This document shows positions 38,701 through 49,100 of a stretch of 64,000 nt of DNA, piece after piece. The position numbers and the translations under genes are program-made. Position 1 is the first letter of the stretch; each line of letters starts with the position of its first letter. This stretch comes from Triglochin maritima. Taxonomy: Eukaryota > Streptophyta > Magnoliopsida > Alismatales > Juncaginaceae. Below the pieces are notes generated by a model. That model was not told the origin of the DNA and ran no database searches. It was given only the letters and a program-made list of their open reading frames with translations. The stretch lies in assembly GCA_963682175.1 (NCBI GenBank), contig OY821788.1, forward strand, positions 33,981,585 through 34,045,584, read 5' to 3'.

Positions 38701-39202
38701 TAAAACTAATCAGAACATGATACGAGAAGAATGCTTACCTTGAAAAGTTCGACAGGTGTAAACCATGAAATATCGTGTTGCTTGTAAAGTTTTTCTAAAT
38801 GCTGCATGTAAGCTCTCTGACCTACAACAATCATATTTCAATCTCAAATTAAAGAATAGAACCTCTGTAGAAGAATGAAGGGTAAAACATTTCCATTATT
38901 AACATCTTTTTGGCCAAAATATCAGGAGTACAGTTTATTGTTTTCTGGTATATTTGAGCAGCTAATGGCAAGGAACTAATACAAAACTCGGCAACTTAAA
39001 AAACAGTTCATATAGCAATTTTACAAAATCAGACCAGAACTAACAGAAGAAGAAAAAATTAAAGGAAACAATATTAAAATTTTCGCCCACCTTCAAGCTG
39101 ATTTAACTTAATAGCCCTGTCAAGCACCCCCACCGATCCTGAGCGCGTGGAGAAATATCCATAATCTGGATCATACAGCGCAGAACGGATATAATCTCTA
39201 AC
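35792..39202 (-). pseudogene. NDUFAF7-like (DUF185/MidA) methyltransferase, middle exons missing
   Basis: Four consecutive exons splice cleanly: 39202-39091, 38821-38739, 38346-38281 and 38207-38107. They encode RDYIRSALYDPDYGYFSTRS, YKQHDISWFTPVELFK, PWYAQGIAEAILRTADLSVP and IYEIGGRSGTCAKCIMDYM. A final exon, 35929-35792, encodes ASFVEEFGLPSKTKTKDGYN and a C-terminus ending at TAG. This matches plant mitochondrial NDUFAF7-like methyltransferases (At1g04900 type). Roughly 200 or more residues expected between the fourth and last exon are not recognisable. The SAM-binding glycine motif, normally EIGGGSGT, reads EIGGRSGT. At 37830-38000 a weak frame (SHLQ, then EFCTVLRSG) may be a decayed exon. 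No first exon is certain; MAFRIKPTPLLRSLRSPFLA at 40828 is a presequence-like candidate. Confidence 0.6.
36351..36680 (+). mobile_element. Fragment resembling DUF1985 (Ulp1-type MULE or related) protein
   Basis: A 67-codon frame at 36477-36680 contains ATSFGHFLDLSNVPVDNDIV, then DWFVEHYDPEE. The FGHFLDL block resembles DUF1985, which in plants usually accompanies Ulp1-like protease genes in MULE transposons. No terminal repeats were found. It sits where the NDUFAF7-like gene has lost its middle exons. Confidence 0.35.
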
Positions 39203-39557
39203 CTAAACAAGAGAGAAAATGAAATCAACTAAAAAAAGTGCCAATTGCCAAAGAAATGATGAACAAAAGGAGAAACATGGAATACGACACTGTTTGGAAC
39301 AAATCTAACACTAGAACAACAAATCCAATTGAAAACACTGGAAAGGTCACTAAATTAAACAACTTTAAGTCTTGAATACTAAAATTACATTTATATACAG
39401 AAAATAAACATCAAATACTCAATTCCACTATTGAACTGTTCCGGATCAACTTGTAATATTACGAATTGTCAAATATAGAAAGTCAGAAACACAACTCCAA
39501 TCTTCCAAATGTAACAAATTGAACACTAAATAACTAGAGTGATTAGAAATGCACTAA

Positions 39558-40019
39558 GTTTGTGCTTGGTTTATCGTAATCGAGAGTGTAATGTAATGTA
39601 ATTACGCCTTTCATTAGATTTCAATATTTCATTGTTTGGTTGAGAAAATTGAAGGTTGTAATAACTTCGTGATCCAATTACATTGTTTTCAAGGTAATCT
39701 ACCTCATTGGAGGTTGTAATCAAATATCATTGAAATGTAATAAACTCCATTCAAATATTACCCAATGTTTGGCTCGTCGTCCAGACTTGAACTCAACCAT
39801 GTTGCAAGCTTGTCGGACCTTGCCGCACATTTATTTGAACAACTAAATTACTAAATATATATTTTATTATTATATTAGATTTCATAGTCAATTCCATGGA
39901 ATTCCATAGTGTTTCTAATCAATGTAATTAGATTACTAGGAATCCAATTCATGAGAATACAATCTGATCACATGAAATCTAATTCCACGGAATCTGATTA
40001 CAGCAAACCAACCATGACC
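39558..40019. mobile_element. MITE, PIF/Harbinger (Tourist)-like, with TAA duplication
   Basis: The 462-bp element starts GTTTGTGCTTGGTTTATCGT and ends with the complement of GGTCATGGTTGGTTTGCTGT. About 17 of the first 24 bases match in inverted orientation, sharing TTGGTTT and GTAATC. It is flanked by TAA at 39555-39557 and 40020-40022. Non-coding. Confidence 0.75.
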
Positions 40020-40239
40020 TAAATGTAACAAATCAAATAACATATTACAACAGACACCAAAACCAACTGAACATACCCGAATCAACACTAGATGTAACAA
40101 ATCAATCACGACATTACAATAGAAGTCGAGAACAACTAAAACACCGTAGCGGGCACTAAATGGAGCAAATAAAAAACAACATTATAATAGACAATGAGAA
40201 CAACCAAAAACACCAAACTCAGCAGTAAATTTCAGTTAT

Positions 40240-40400
40240 GTTAGGGGTGCAAACGGTACATATACGGATCATTTACGGATACAAAAAAAGTCATTATCCA
40301 TATCCATATAAAACGGATACGGATATTAAAAATTAGTATCCATATTCTTAAAATTTCAGATCGGATACGGTTTAACCAACCAAACTTGACTTCACATATT
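40240..40400. repeat. GGATACGGATATT-rich dispersed repeat
   Basis: Alternating CGGATAC and ATCCATATCC words form a locally self-complementary block of the kind found in plant non-autonomous elements. The ends are not defined. Confidence 0.4.
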
Positions 40401-40859
40401 ACAAAGAAAGCAACTAAAACACAACACTGAACATAACAATTCAAACGCTACAACAAGAAATACGGCAAAAAAAAACCAAACACCAAAACCCTGACTTCAA
40501 CTTAACCAGTCAAAAACTACATTTCCTCAAACAACTAAAAATCACAAATTCAACACATAATGCAAAAAAAGACAACTCAAATCGACCAAATTAAGCACGA
40601 AAACCAACTGGAAAACCTCAAAAACAAAAAAAACACCGAAACGAGCAAATCGACCACGAGAGACGCCAGAAAGAGAGCTAAAAAGCAGCGAAAAGCTGGA
40701 AAATCTCATCAGAATGGGGTTTTCCCCGACGCTTTGGGTGGAAAACGGGCTGGCGTGGGCGGGGGAGCGGCGAGGAACGGCGATCGAAGCGATCGGAGGA
40801 GTGGAGTTGGTTTGATTCGGAATGCCATCGTATTTGTGGTGGTGAAGGAGGGAGAGAGA

Positions 40860-41240
40860 GAAGTTCGTTCCAGTCCAGTCCAGTCCAGTTTTCGGCTTTT
40901 GGTAGGTGTGATCACATTCCGGATCGGTGGTCCGAACCGGGTTCGGAGTTGGTCCGGGTTCCGATCCAAATCGGATCTGGCAGGTCCGATCTTCGATCCA
41001 ATCATGGCGACGGATCGGACTCGGATCCAGACCGGATTGCATATTCAATACAAACAAGTTTGATTCTGGACAGGACCATATCGATCGGTCTGGTCCGGTC
41101 TTCAGTCTAGCCGCGACCGGTCCAGTTCGGTCCGATCCAAATTTGGATCTGATCGGTCCGATCTTTGGTCTAAATCCTAACGACCGATCCAGGTTTGGAC
41201 CGGGTTCCGATCCAGGTTTGGACCGATGCATGGCCCTAGC
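40860..41240. repeat. GGTCCGATCC-rich degenerate repeat tract
   Basis: After a (TCCAG)n run at 40872-40890, words such as GGTCCGATC, GGATCGGAC and GGTTCGGA recur on both strands for about 350 bp, much GC-richer than the surroundings. The long overlapping ORFs here come from the repeats. It looks transposon-derived. Confidence 0.5.
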
Positions 41241-43258
41241 TTTTGGAGTCCAAATCAATCGAATAAGGATATCGATATAGGTTGTGTTTAAAGATTATGA
41301 GATTATATTTGATTACAAGTCTTATACATGAGTCTGAAGTTGTTGCCATTTGTGACTTTTAGGCTGACGAGTGCAAGTTTTTCGTTTTGTTATAACAATT
41401 TGAAGTTGGTGTCTAAATTCGTGAAATTATCAAAATAACATTGTCATTGAAATAAGATAAAGATTAAAAACAATCGAATATCATACCATATACGAAATTC
41501 CCACTTACGTAATGTACTAAACTGAATGTAAAGTTGTATTATAAGATCTCCGTGTCTTTGTTTTATTAGCCCAATTGAGTAAAAGTATATAAATATATAT
41601 ATACAGGAATTCTCTAGTAAGCCTAGGATTTAATTTAGAAAAGTAAGCCTCCACAATATCAACCACTAATTTCAAATTGTAAGATAGATTAAGATAATTT
41701 TTAAATAATCAAATCCTATAAGTATAAGTCATGCCTTAAGTATAAATGCACTGTACTAGTATAGTGCACTGAGTCAGTGAGTCTTGTAAATTAAATCATG
41801 TTACTTATAAAGCGGGTTGTCTTAAGTATTTCCAAAAGAGACTAATCATCTACTTAGTCATAATTAATCAAAGGGTTCATCCCCACTTAACCACACAACA
41901 CGTTGGCCGACCAAAGCTATATACATTGCATGTCTTCTTCCACATATTAATTGGTGGAAGAACCAAAGTCAAGCATGATGCAACCAAACATATACAAAAC
42001 TGTCCCCTGCTAATTAACTTAAGAACAAAATACATTAACCTCCCAAATTGTCAAACAAGTTGATTCTGCAAGTCAATCCTCACAATTATTGTTAAACTTT
42101 TTTTGATTTTATCAGCTCTACTATTCCACCTACATTTTAAATGATCGATTGTTAACCTGTGGAGCCACTGAGATAGAAATGACTCTTCACCATTCATGAT
42201 TCCTTATGTTAGGATAGAAAAGCTTCAAAGTTAACCATGAATTACATATATAATTCCTTAATGGTCAGCTGCAAGTCAACCCTTAGACTTTTGACAAACA
42301 TGCATGAAGGTCAAACACGTGTGTTGTACGTCTCTTCTCTCTTTTCATTAGGGTTCCTTTTGTCTTCACCTTCTCTAGCTTTGGAGCTCATCATCAAAAC
42401 CTTGGATGCTTCCTAATTAATTAATCTCAAACTTTTGTGGAACATATATGCATGGGTGTGCTGTGCTGTCAAACACAAACATACAACTGCATTGCATGTG
42501 TCAATTATTGTTTGATGTCTACTTATACGTAGTTAGTCAACCTCATGACATGTCTTTCCGGTCACGTGTAACTTTTTCCGCATTCAACATCGTTGGGTGC
42601 GATCTCTGATATTTGCCCGTTTAACTAATAAGTTCACTCAAATTCGATTGTACATAATAAGAGGAGGTCGTTCGTGTAGGGGTATACATATGTAGCTCAG
42701 ATAAGAATGGTGTACTTGATCAATGGGTGTCCTCGATCGTGCACTTGGTTGACGACCATGGTTTATGTTTATATATCCTTAATCATTCATTAAATCTTAC
42801 ACATATGTAACTCACAATATTAGGATTTTGATTGTCATTGTAGTTGATGTTTGCATGAAACAATAAATTTCTCAACCACCAAAAACCCATGGCAATATAT
42901 TGACTGGTTTTTTGCATACAAAGTACAACAAAGCCATCTAACAACAGAAAAAAAGGCTTATGACAATAGAAGTTGTTTCAATTAAAGGATGATTGTTAAG
43001 AACCTTTTATAACAAATGACGAACCTTTGAAATGAAACTATAAAAACACTGAAATATACTACTGCATGCATGCATGATTGAACTCATTAAATAGAATTAG
43101 CAATAATGAGCCTATGAATACAAGGATAAACATACAAATACATGTGAATGCATGTGAGATAGATGGTGATATTGTAAATTAATCTATAACTTGAAAGCCT
43201 TTGATTTTATTAATTATATAATATATATATGATGGATATATATATATATATATATATA

Positions 43259-45257
43259 TCAAAGAGCGTTTGCATTGATGAAACTGAAGATCTGTTGGAC
43301 TGAGTTCGCAACTTCTTCTGCACTGAATCTTGTTTCTCCAGTGATCTGAACCAACCAAAACCACCACCACCAAATTAGTAACTTAGAGGTTATTTTAAAA
43401 ACTATTTTAGTTATCATAGCTTAATGTCAATTCCTCGATGTAAAGTTACAAAACATAAAGAACACCACATTATAGAGTTTAGTTCCAACCTTAACATTGA
43501 AGGAGTAGAGCACGGTTTGCTCAATGGTGGTGATGTTGGTGTGAAGAATATCGACCGGCAGCTCCTCGAGTGCGGCAATGGTCCTCAGAAGCTGCCCCGG
43601 CCGCCTCCGCGACAATATCTTGATAACGGCATCAAACCCTAAAACCTTCACCTCGACATCCGCTAGAGATGACTTGGTTTCGGCGGTGTCTTCTCGGAGA
43701 TTTCCATCGTACTCTAGGAGCTTTATGGGGTCATCTCCGACCCCGGGGAGGTGGGCCGGTGGTGGGAAGAAGGGTGGTTGTGCTAATGGAGGTTGATCTC
43801 CACCACATAGTCTTCTTCTCTTTTGGGATTCAAGACATTGGAGAAGTTGCTCTAGTTCTCTTACAAACTCTATTGCACCTCCTATTATGGATGCTTGATC
43901 TCCCTATCACGTCCAAATGTCGTTTTGTTCAGAATTTCATTGAGTCGATCGAGTATAAATGTCCTACCACTAATCATGTCTTAATTTTGTTTTCATATAT
44001 GTTCACTCTTAATTTGTAATTCATCCTAATTAATCAAACTAATCAACATCAAAAGATTTTATCAATTCAAGTTGTGTAAGAAATTGTCGACCAATCGAGC
44101 TAATGTATGACCGACTACGATAATACATCGATTGTTGCTATGAACTAAATTAAACACAAACATACCCATATGCAAAAATAAACTATACAGAAAATGAAAC
44201 TGCTTTTTCGCACATTAAACGTACTCATTAAATCAAGTGTACGTATTTAATTAGTAGACAATTTTGAAGTGGATGATATATATATTTTGATTTATTTAAT
44301 TACTAGTATTTGACATGGGCAACAAGTATATACCAATATACATATTAATATTTGAATTTGAACATGCATATATAGGTGAAGATGAGATGATGTATTTACC
44401 CTATGGACATAGGAGCCAGGCATGAGAGATCTCAAAACCCTAAGATGTTCATTCATTTGCTTTCTCCGGTTGCGCTCGACGGCAATATGTGTCATTCGTT
44501 GGCTTTCCACCTCCTCAGTCGTCTTCATCGTTCTCGGTCTCTTCCTTCTATTCTTGGTCTCACCGCCAGCCGCCTTCTCTGCCCCTCCGGCGAGCCCACA
44601 ACCTTGTTGAAGTTGCACCAATGACTCCTCTCTCACATTCACCAATATGTTTTCTCTAAAATTCTCTGATCTCGTCCCCATACCGGGCAAAGTTGGTGGC
44701 GGTTGCGGTAGCGGTGGTTCTTTAGCTCCTTGGTCCTAATAATTAAAAGAAATTCAAACATGCATGAACACTATATATATATATATATCAGAATCGATGC
44801 ATATGTACCTCGGTTGATGACCGGTCACCCAAGACCGGAAACCTAAGGAAGTAGTTATCTTCTTCAGCCATCTTCATCTTATTATTATGCACTGCGAACT
44901 TCGGTCTGAAGTCCGCAAAGTGCATGACATCGGCAAAGCTCAACTTGTCGCCCGCCTGAGGGGGCTCAGGCGGGTGGTGATGCACCAAATGGTTGTTCAT
45001 GGAGAAATCCAAAGGAGGAGGAGAGAAATGATCTTGACTTCCATGGCCTCCCTGCCATGTTATTGTAGAGGGAGAGAACAACATGATGAACAAAAATATA
45101 TAGTTAACAAAAATCGAACCAAATTAAACACAACCTAGCTTGAGTTGGCAATATATATATCTAAACCTTAGGAATACAAAGTTGAGTTGATATCTAAATC
45201 TTAAAGATAAGGGGTAGGTACCTTATAATTATCTTGGGCTTCTTCTTGATCCTCCAT
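43259..45257 (-). CDS. FAMA: bHLH transcription factor FAMA (guard-cell identity)
   Basis: Five exons join in phase: 45257-45222, 45051-44809, 44735-44400, 43903-43490 and 43345-43259, for 371 residues (Arabidopsis 414). The N-terminus has [12 protein letters not shown] and [10 protein letters not shown], a FAMA signature. The basic region and helices cover about 180-250 ([39 protein letters not shown]). LQCLE just after helix 2 matches the LxCxE motif by which FAMA binds retinoblastoma-related protein. The C-terminal ACT-like/SMF domain is well kept ([38 protein letters not shown]). FAMA acts in the nucleus with SCRM/ICE1 partners to stop guard-mother-cell division. SYVHRGDQ replaces the usual SYVQRGDQ at the exon 3-4 junction. 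The family's tail beyond FSFINAN is missing. Confidence 0.96.
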
Positions 45258-46488
45258 TTTTGCATAAGATATGATGATGAGATCAATGTGGGGATGGGTG
45301 TGGTTTGACCTTGCTAGTGCTACAAGACAAGTTGTCTGAAGTAGAAGACAACAATCTAGTTAGATTCCAGACATTATGACTTACTCATGTTTGTTTTATA
45401 CTGGAGAAGTAGATCGATGTAGAAGAGATGAGATGAAAAGAGGAGGAGGGTTAGTAGGGTTTGCATGCATGCTATTTATGGAGAGAATACGTTATTATAA
45501 TCGGAAGGGTCTCTAATTAAATCCAATAATTAGTAGATTATGGTTTTGAAATAGTCGAGATTAAATATGAAGTTACAATTACCAAGTAGGGCGCCCTAGT
45601 TTAAGTATAGAGCACACAATCTTTCGGAGAATAAAAATAAAAAATAAACCAAATAACTAATTACTTTTTCGGACTTAATTAGAATAAAGTAGAAAAAAAT
45701 CCTAGAGATCTGAATATTAGATATCAGTTATTAAAATGGTAATATAGTTTTTTTAACCTGAAATCTAGTATCTCAATCAATTGATTAATTAGTTAATGTG
45801 GTATACTTAAGAGACATACATGTGATATGATTATTTCAACGACAAGAAATATGAATTGGACTATCCTCGAGTCTGTATAGAAATGAGATTGATGATACGA
45901 ATGGAGCCATAGATGATATATGCATTGAATGAATGATGAGCGAAGAGGAGATGAATAAATTCACCTCCAACTTTTATATTTATGTTATTCACATGCATGC
46001 ATATATGCATCAACGCTCTACGCTTCTAATTGTTATCTTCTTTCTCTTCCCTTTTTCCACCTCTCATTATCTCTTATCACATGATTCCCAAGTTCTTACT
46101 TAGCATTAAGTTTTTCCTAAATTTTGAATATTTGGGAACCTCCTCGAAGTGGTGGTGTTAAACTGTTAATGGAACGTAAACTATTTATATTATTTATGTG
46201 TGTGTGTGTGAAGTTCTTTTTTGCTCGTTTTTTTTTTGTAATGATAATTAAGGAGATTTTTTGAAGGATCAATTGGATTTTCTCAACTCATTGGGAGGTT
46301 TGTATGTAACATGGAAAATGTATCTTTGAATATACCATCATTTAGGCTGTTGGGAGGTTCTCAACTCATTGAGAGGAATGTTGTATTTAAGCATATACCA
46401 TCATTTAGGCTGAGTTGAGCCCCATTTGAAGCCCATTACAAAGACCACCACGCACTTGTTACTTCAACATTTTTAGGAAACATCATAA
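45258..46488. other. FAMA upstream region
   Basis: No coding exon is seen. It should hold the FAMA leader and promoter. RY-like GCATGCATGC words occur near 45466 and 45994. A GTGTGTGTGT run sits at about 46197-46210. Confidence 0.5.
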
Positions 46489-46496
46489 TTAATATA
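46489..46496. repeat. Target-site duplication, left copy
   Basis: TTAATATA, repeated exactly at 47668-47675 on the other side of the hairpin-rich element. Confidence 0.75.
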
Positions 46497-46730
46497 CTGA
46501 ATTGCTAAACATCGTCCCAAAATTACTTAAATCGTCCCTTCAAATTACCATTTTGTCATTCTCTCATTTCTACTGCTATAACACGACATTTTACCCTCCT
46601 ATCACACATCTCTCTTCATATTCCTCTTATAATCATAAAAAATAATGTTTTGGAGGTCAGTAATGAACCAACAGATGCCCCAGTGTACTCGAATCTGGTA
46701 AAATATCTAACATCTTTTTAATAAAAAAAT

Positions 46731-46890
46731 AATAAATAATAATAAATTACGGGCGTCCGACGGAGCCGCCCCCACGTAGGAGGGGGCGTCTGGCTAAGAC
46801 GCCTCCCCCATGGGAGAGGCGTCTTAGCCAGACGCCCCTTCCTACGTGGGGGCGGCTCCGTCGGACGCCCGTAATTTATTATTATTTTTT
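46731..46890. repeat. 160-bp near-perfect palindrome
   Basis: The sequence is its own reverse complement about a centre between 46810 and 46811 (CCCA/TGGG), with only a few mismatches. Arms run from AATAATAAATTACGGGCGTC through CCGCCCCCACGTAGG to GGCGTCTGGCTAAGACGCC. There is almost no loop, so it could extrude as a cruciform or form a very stable RNA hairpin. Confidence 0.95.
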
Positions 46891-47235
46891 TTAAAAAGAT
46901 AATTGATTATAAATTTAGATAATTGTTAAATTAATTAATTAATAAGTTAATAATTACTATATTCGGATGACCGATACCCCTTCGGTACACCGAAAATTCA
47001 AAAATTTCCAAATCCAACAATTTCAAGGTGGTATTTGTAAGTCAGGATGTTTTACCACCGGGGGATTTTGGAACTTAAAAAATGTTGGATCTGGAATTTT
47101 TTTGAATCTTCATCACTTGCAAAAAAACTCATTGTAATCCGACCGGTTACCACTGAAAACTTGCAAAGAAACGTCAAATAATTTGAGATAACACACCGTA
47201 TAATTTTAATTTGACAAAAAAATTAAAAAAAACGG

Positions 47236-47452
47236 GACGTCTGGCTAAGACGTCTGTACCATCGTGGAGGCGTCTGGCTAAGACGCCTACACCATGGTTG
47301 ATGCGTCTTAGCTAGACGCTTAGACCATGGTATAGGCGTCTGGCTAAGACGCATGTACCATCGTGGAGGCTTCTGGCTAAGACGCCTCAACCATGGTGGA
47401 GACGTCTTAGCGAGACGCCTCCACGATGGTGCAGGCGTCTTAGCCAGACGCC
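47236..47452. repeat. Seven 19-bp inverted repeats at an exact 33-bp period
   Basis: Copies of GGCGTCTGGCTAAGACGCC or its reverse complement start at 47236, 47269, 47302, 47335, 47368, 47401 and 47434. The 14-bp spacers are themselves partly self-complementary (ACCATGGT, CCATCGTGG). The same unit occurs twice, 33 bp apart (46785 and 46818), inside the nearby palindrome. Confidence 0.95.
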
Positions 47453-47667
47453 CGAGTCGGAAAAAAAATCCGTCTCCGTTACTTCGCCTGATCTAGGTGT
47501 TTCGCCAGACATTTTCGTGGTGTTGGTACTAGGAATGTTAGTAAAACTGAGTCAAAAACCTTGTTTAAAGACACGTGACGATATGTGTATTAAATATATT
47601 GTTAAGGGCAATTTGGTAATTTCAAGAGACGATTTAAGTAGTTTTGGGGCGACGTTTAGTAGTTCCC

Positions 47668-47675
47668 TTAATATA
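47668..47675. repeat. Target-site duplication, right copy
   Basis: TTAATATA, identical to 46489-46496. Confidence 0.75.
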
Positions 47676-49100
47676 AGTTAGCTTAGTGCTTCTACACTAG
47701 ATTATACATGCTTTTGGGACGAAATGATGAAAATCTTGGATAATTGTTGTAATTATGTAACAATATTATAGATAACAGTAATTAAAATTTTGACTCGGCT
47801 TTCATTGGATACAACACTTAAATGAAAAATATTATTAGTCTACTTTAGTTTTGCACAAAAATATACTCATTAAGGACATGTGTAGCACTTTGAATTTTTT
47901 TTTCATCGTAGAGTTGTAATTTTTCAACATATTTATTGTTAATTTTTATTATTATTTGTCAAACATATTTCTTATTTTGTCTTTATAGTAAAATTCGAAT
48001 CAAATTAAATATAATATTTATTTTAATTTTGAATTGAATTTGGTATCAATCAAACCCAAATTCAGATAAAATATAAAGGGACAAACTATGATGTTACCTT
48101 CTTTCATATCCCAACATCATGATTTTTGATTGGAATCAAAAAGTTGAGATGATGCCTCACCACCTCCCACCACCAACTTTAGACATTAGACAAAATACAC
48201 TAGTACTTAGGTTGTATAATTACGAATCAATAGGTTGTTGAAATTCCCACTCTTAGCATCTTTGCACCTTTTCCTCCATGTTTTTAATAGACATCATCAT
48301 GTTCTTATCTTTTCCCTGTGTTGCCCACCTTAAAGTATGATAGCTTATCTTAGTTTTCAAAGATCTCAACTTCACTGCTGATATTCTTTTTGATCGTAGA
48401 TAAATTTGTTCTACATTTTCTACCACATATGGTAACTCTATATTTGTAGTGTATCAACACTTGCATGTTGATACAAGTCACATACTTGTATATATGTGTT
48501 GATTTTTCGTTTTTCCCTTTCTATTCTATACTTCTCTTTGATATTTCCCCCCCATAACGATATTTTTTTAACTTTTGACTCCGTGCAGCTAGAAAGTAAA
48601 GTACTAGCATAGCAAGTTAACAAAAAAATTGTTTTGAGTTTTGAGTTTTGACAAATAATTAGGGGAAAACATTGAGTAAGAGGTCGAGTTAAGGGTGTTA
48701 GTGAGAAAATTTAAAACGACAAGGGTGTTCGTGCAAGAATCGTATTCGAAACAATTAACAACGACTAGAAAAATTACCAGAAAGCAATAGAAATTTAGTA
48801 TAAAAAAATGTTCTGAATTAACGATCGAGTTAAAGAGTATGAATGGGAATATATATAACAACAAGGGTCTGTATGCAATTGTGACATTCCTCAAAACAAA
48901 ACTTCTCCCCCACAATCATCACCAGTTCTTGTTCTTTCTTTCTCTCCCAAAAAAAGCCACTTTTGAGTCCCATCCATGCAACAGTTCCCGACTTTCTCCT
49001 CCAATTCTCTCTCCGATCCATCAACCCACCACCTGAGACAGCAGCCCCACCCTCCTTTTTCCATCCCTTTTGGTTGACTACAACACCATCATCCACCTCC
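47676..49100. other. Intergenic and leader region before the NPH3/BTB gene
   Basis: AT-rich without coding signal up to about 48880. A C-rich stretch at 48900-49100 looks like the 5' UTR of the NPH3/BTB gene. Apparent ORFs there do not connect in phase to the recognised exons. Confidence 0.45.

Larger units (their letters stand above)
39203..43258. other. Intergenic and transposon-rich interval before FAMA
   Basis: It contains a Harbinger-like MITE (39558-40019), a GGATACGGATATT-rich repeat (40240-40400) and a GGTCCGATCC-rich repeat (40860-41240). A possible decayed first exon of the NDUFAF7-like gene lies at 40710-40828. The rest, 41300-43250, is AT-rich with no coding signal and should include the FAMA 3' UTR. 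Confidence 0.5.
46497..47667. mobile_element. Non-autonomous element with long terminal inverted repeats and internal hairpin arrays
   Basis: The 1171-bp element begins CTGAATTGCTAAACATCG and ends with the complement of GGGAACTACTAAACGTCG. The inverted similarity continues for over 50 bp at each end (shared words CTTAAATCGTC and AAATTACCA). It is flanked by an 8-bp TTAATATA duplication. Inside are a 160-bp palindrome and a 33-bp-period array of inverted repeats. There is no transposase coding. The TIR length suggests a Mutator-like origin, while the duplication length would also fit hAT; the class is open. Confidence 0.7.

Noticed and set aside
40542..41258. 238-codon minus-strand frame
   Set aside because: It runs through the GGTCCGATCC repeat tract and reads as repeated RSK/GPIRS-type words on both strands; a repeat artefact, not a gene.
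47236..47452. CRISPR-like array because of the regular spacing
   Set aside because: The host is a plant nucleus, the units alternate in orientation, the spacers are related to each other, and it lies within a transposon.
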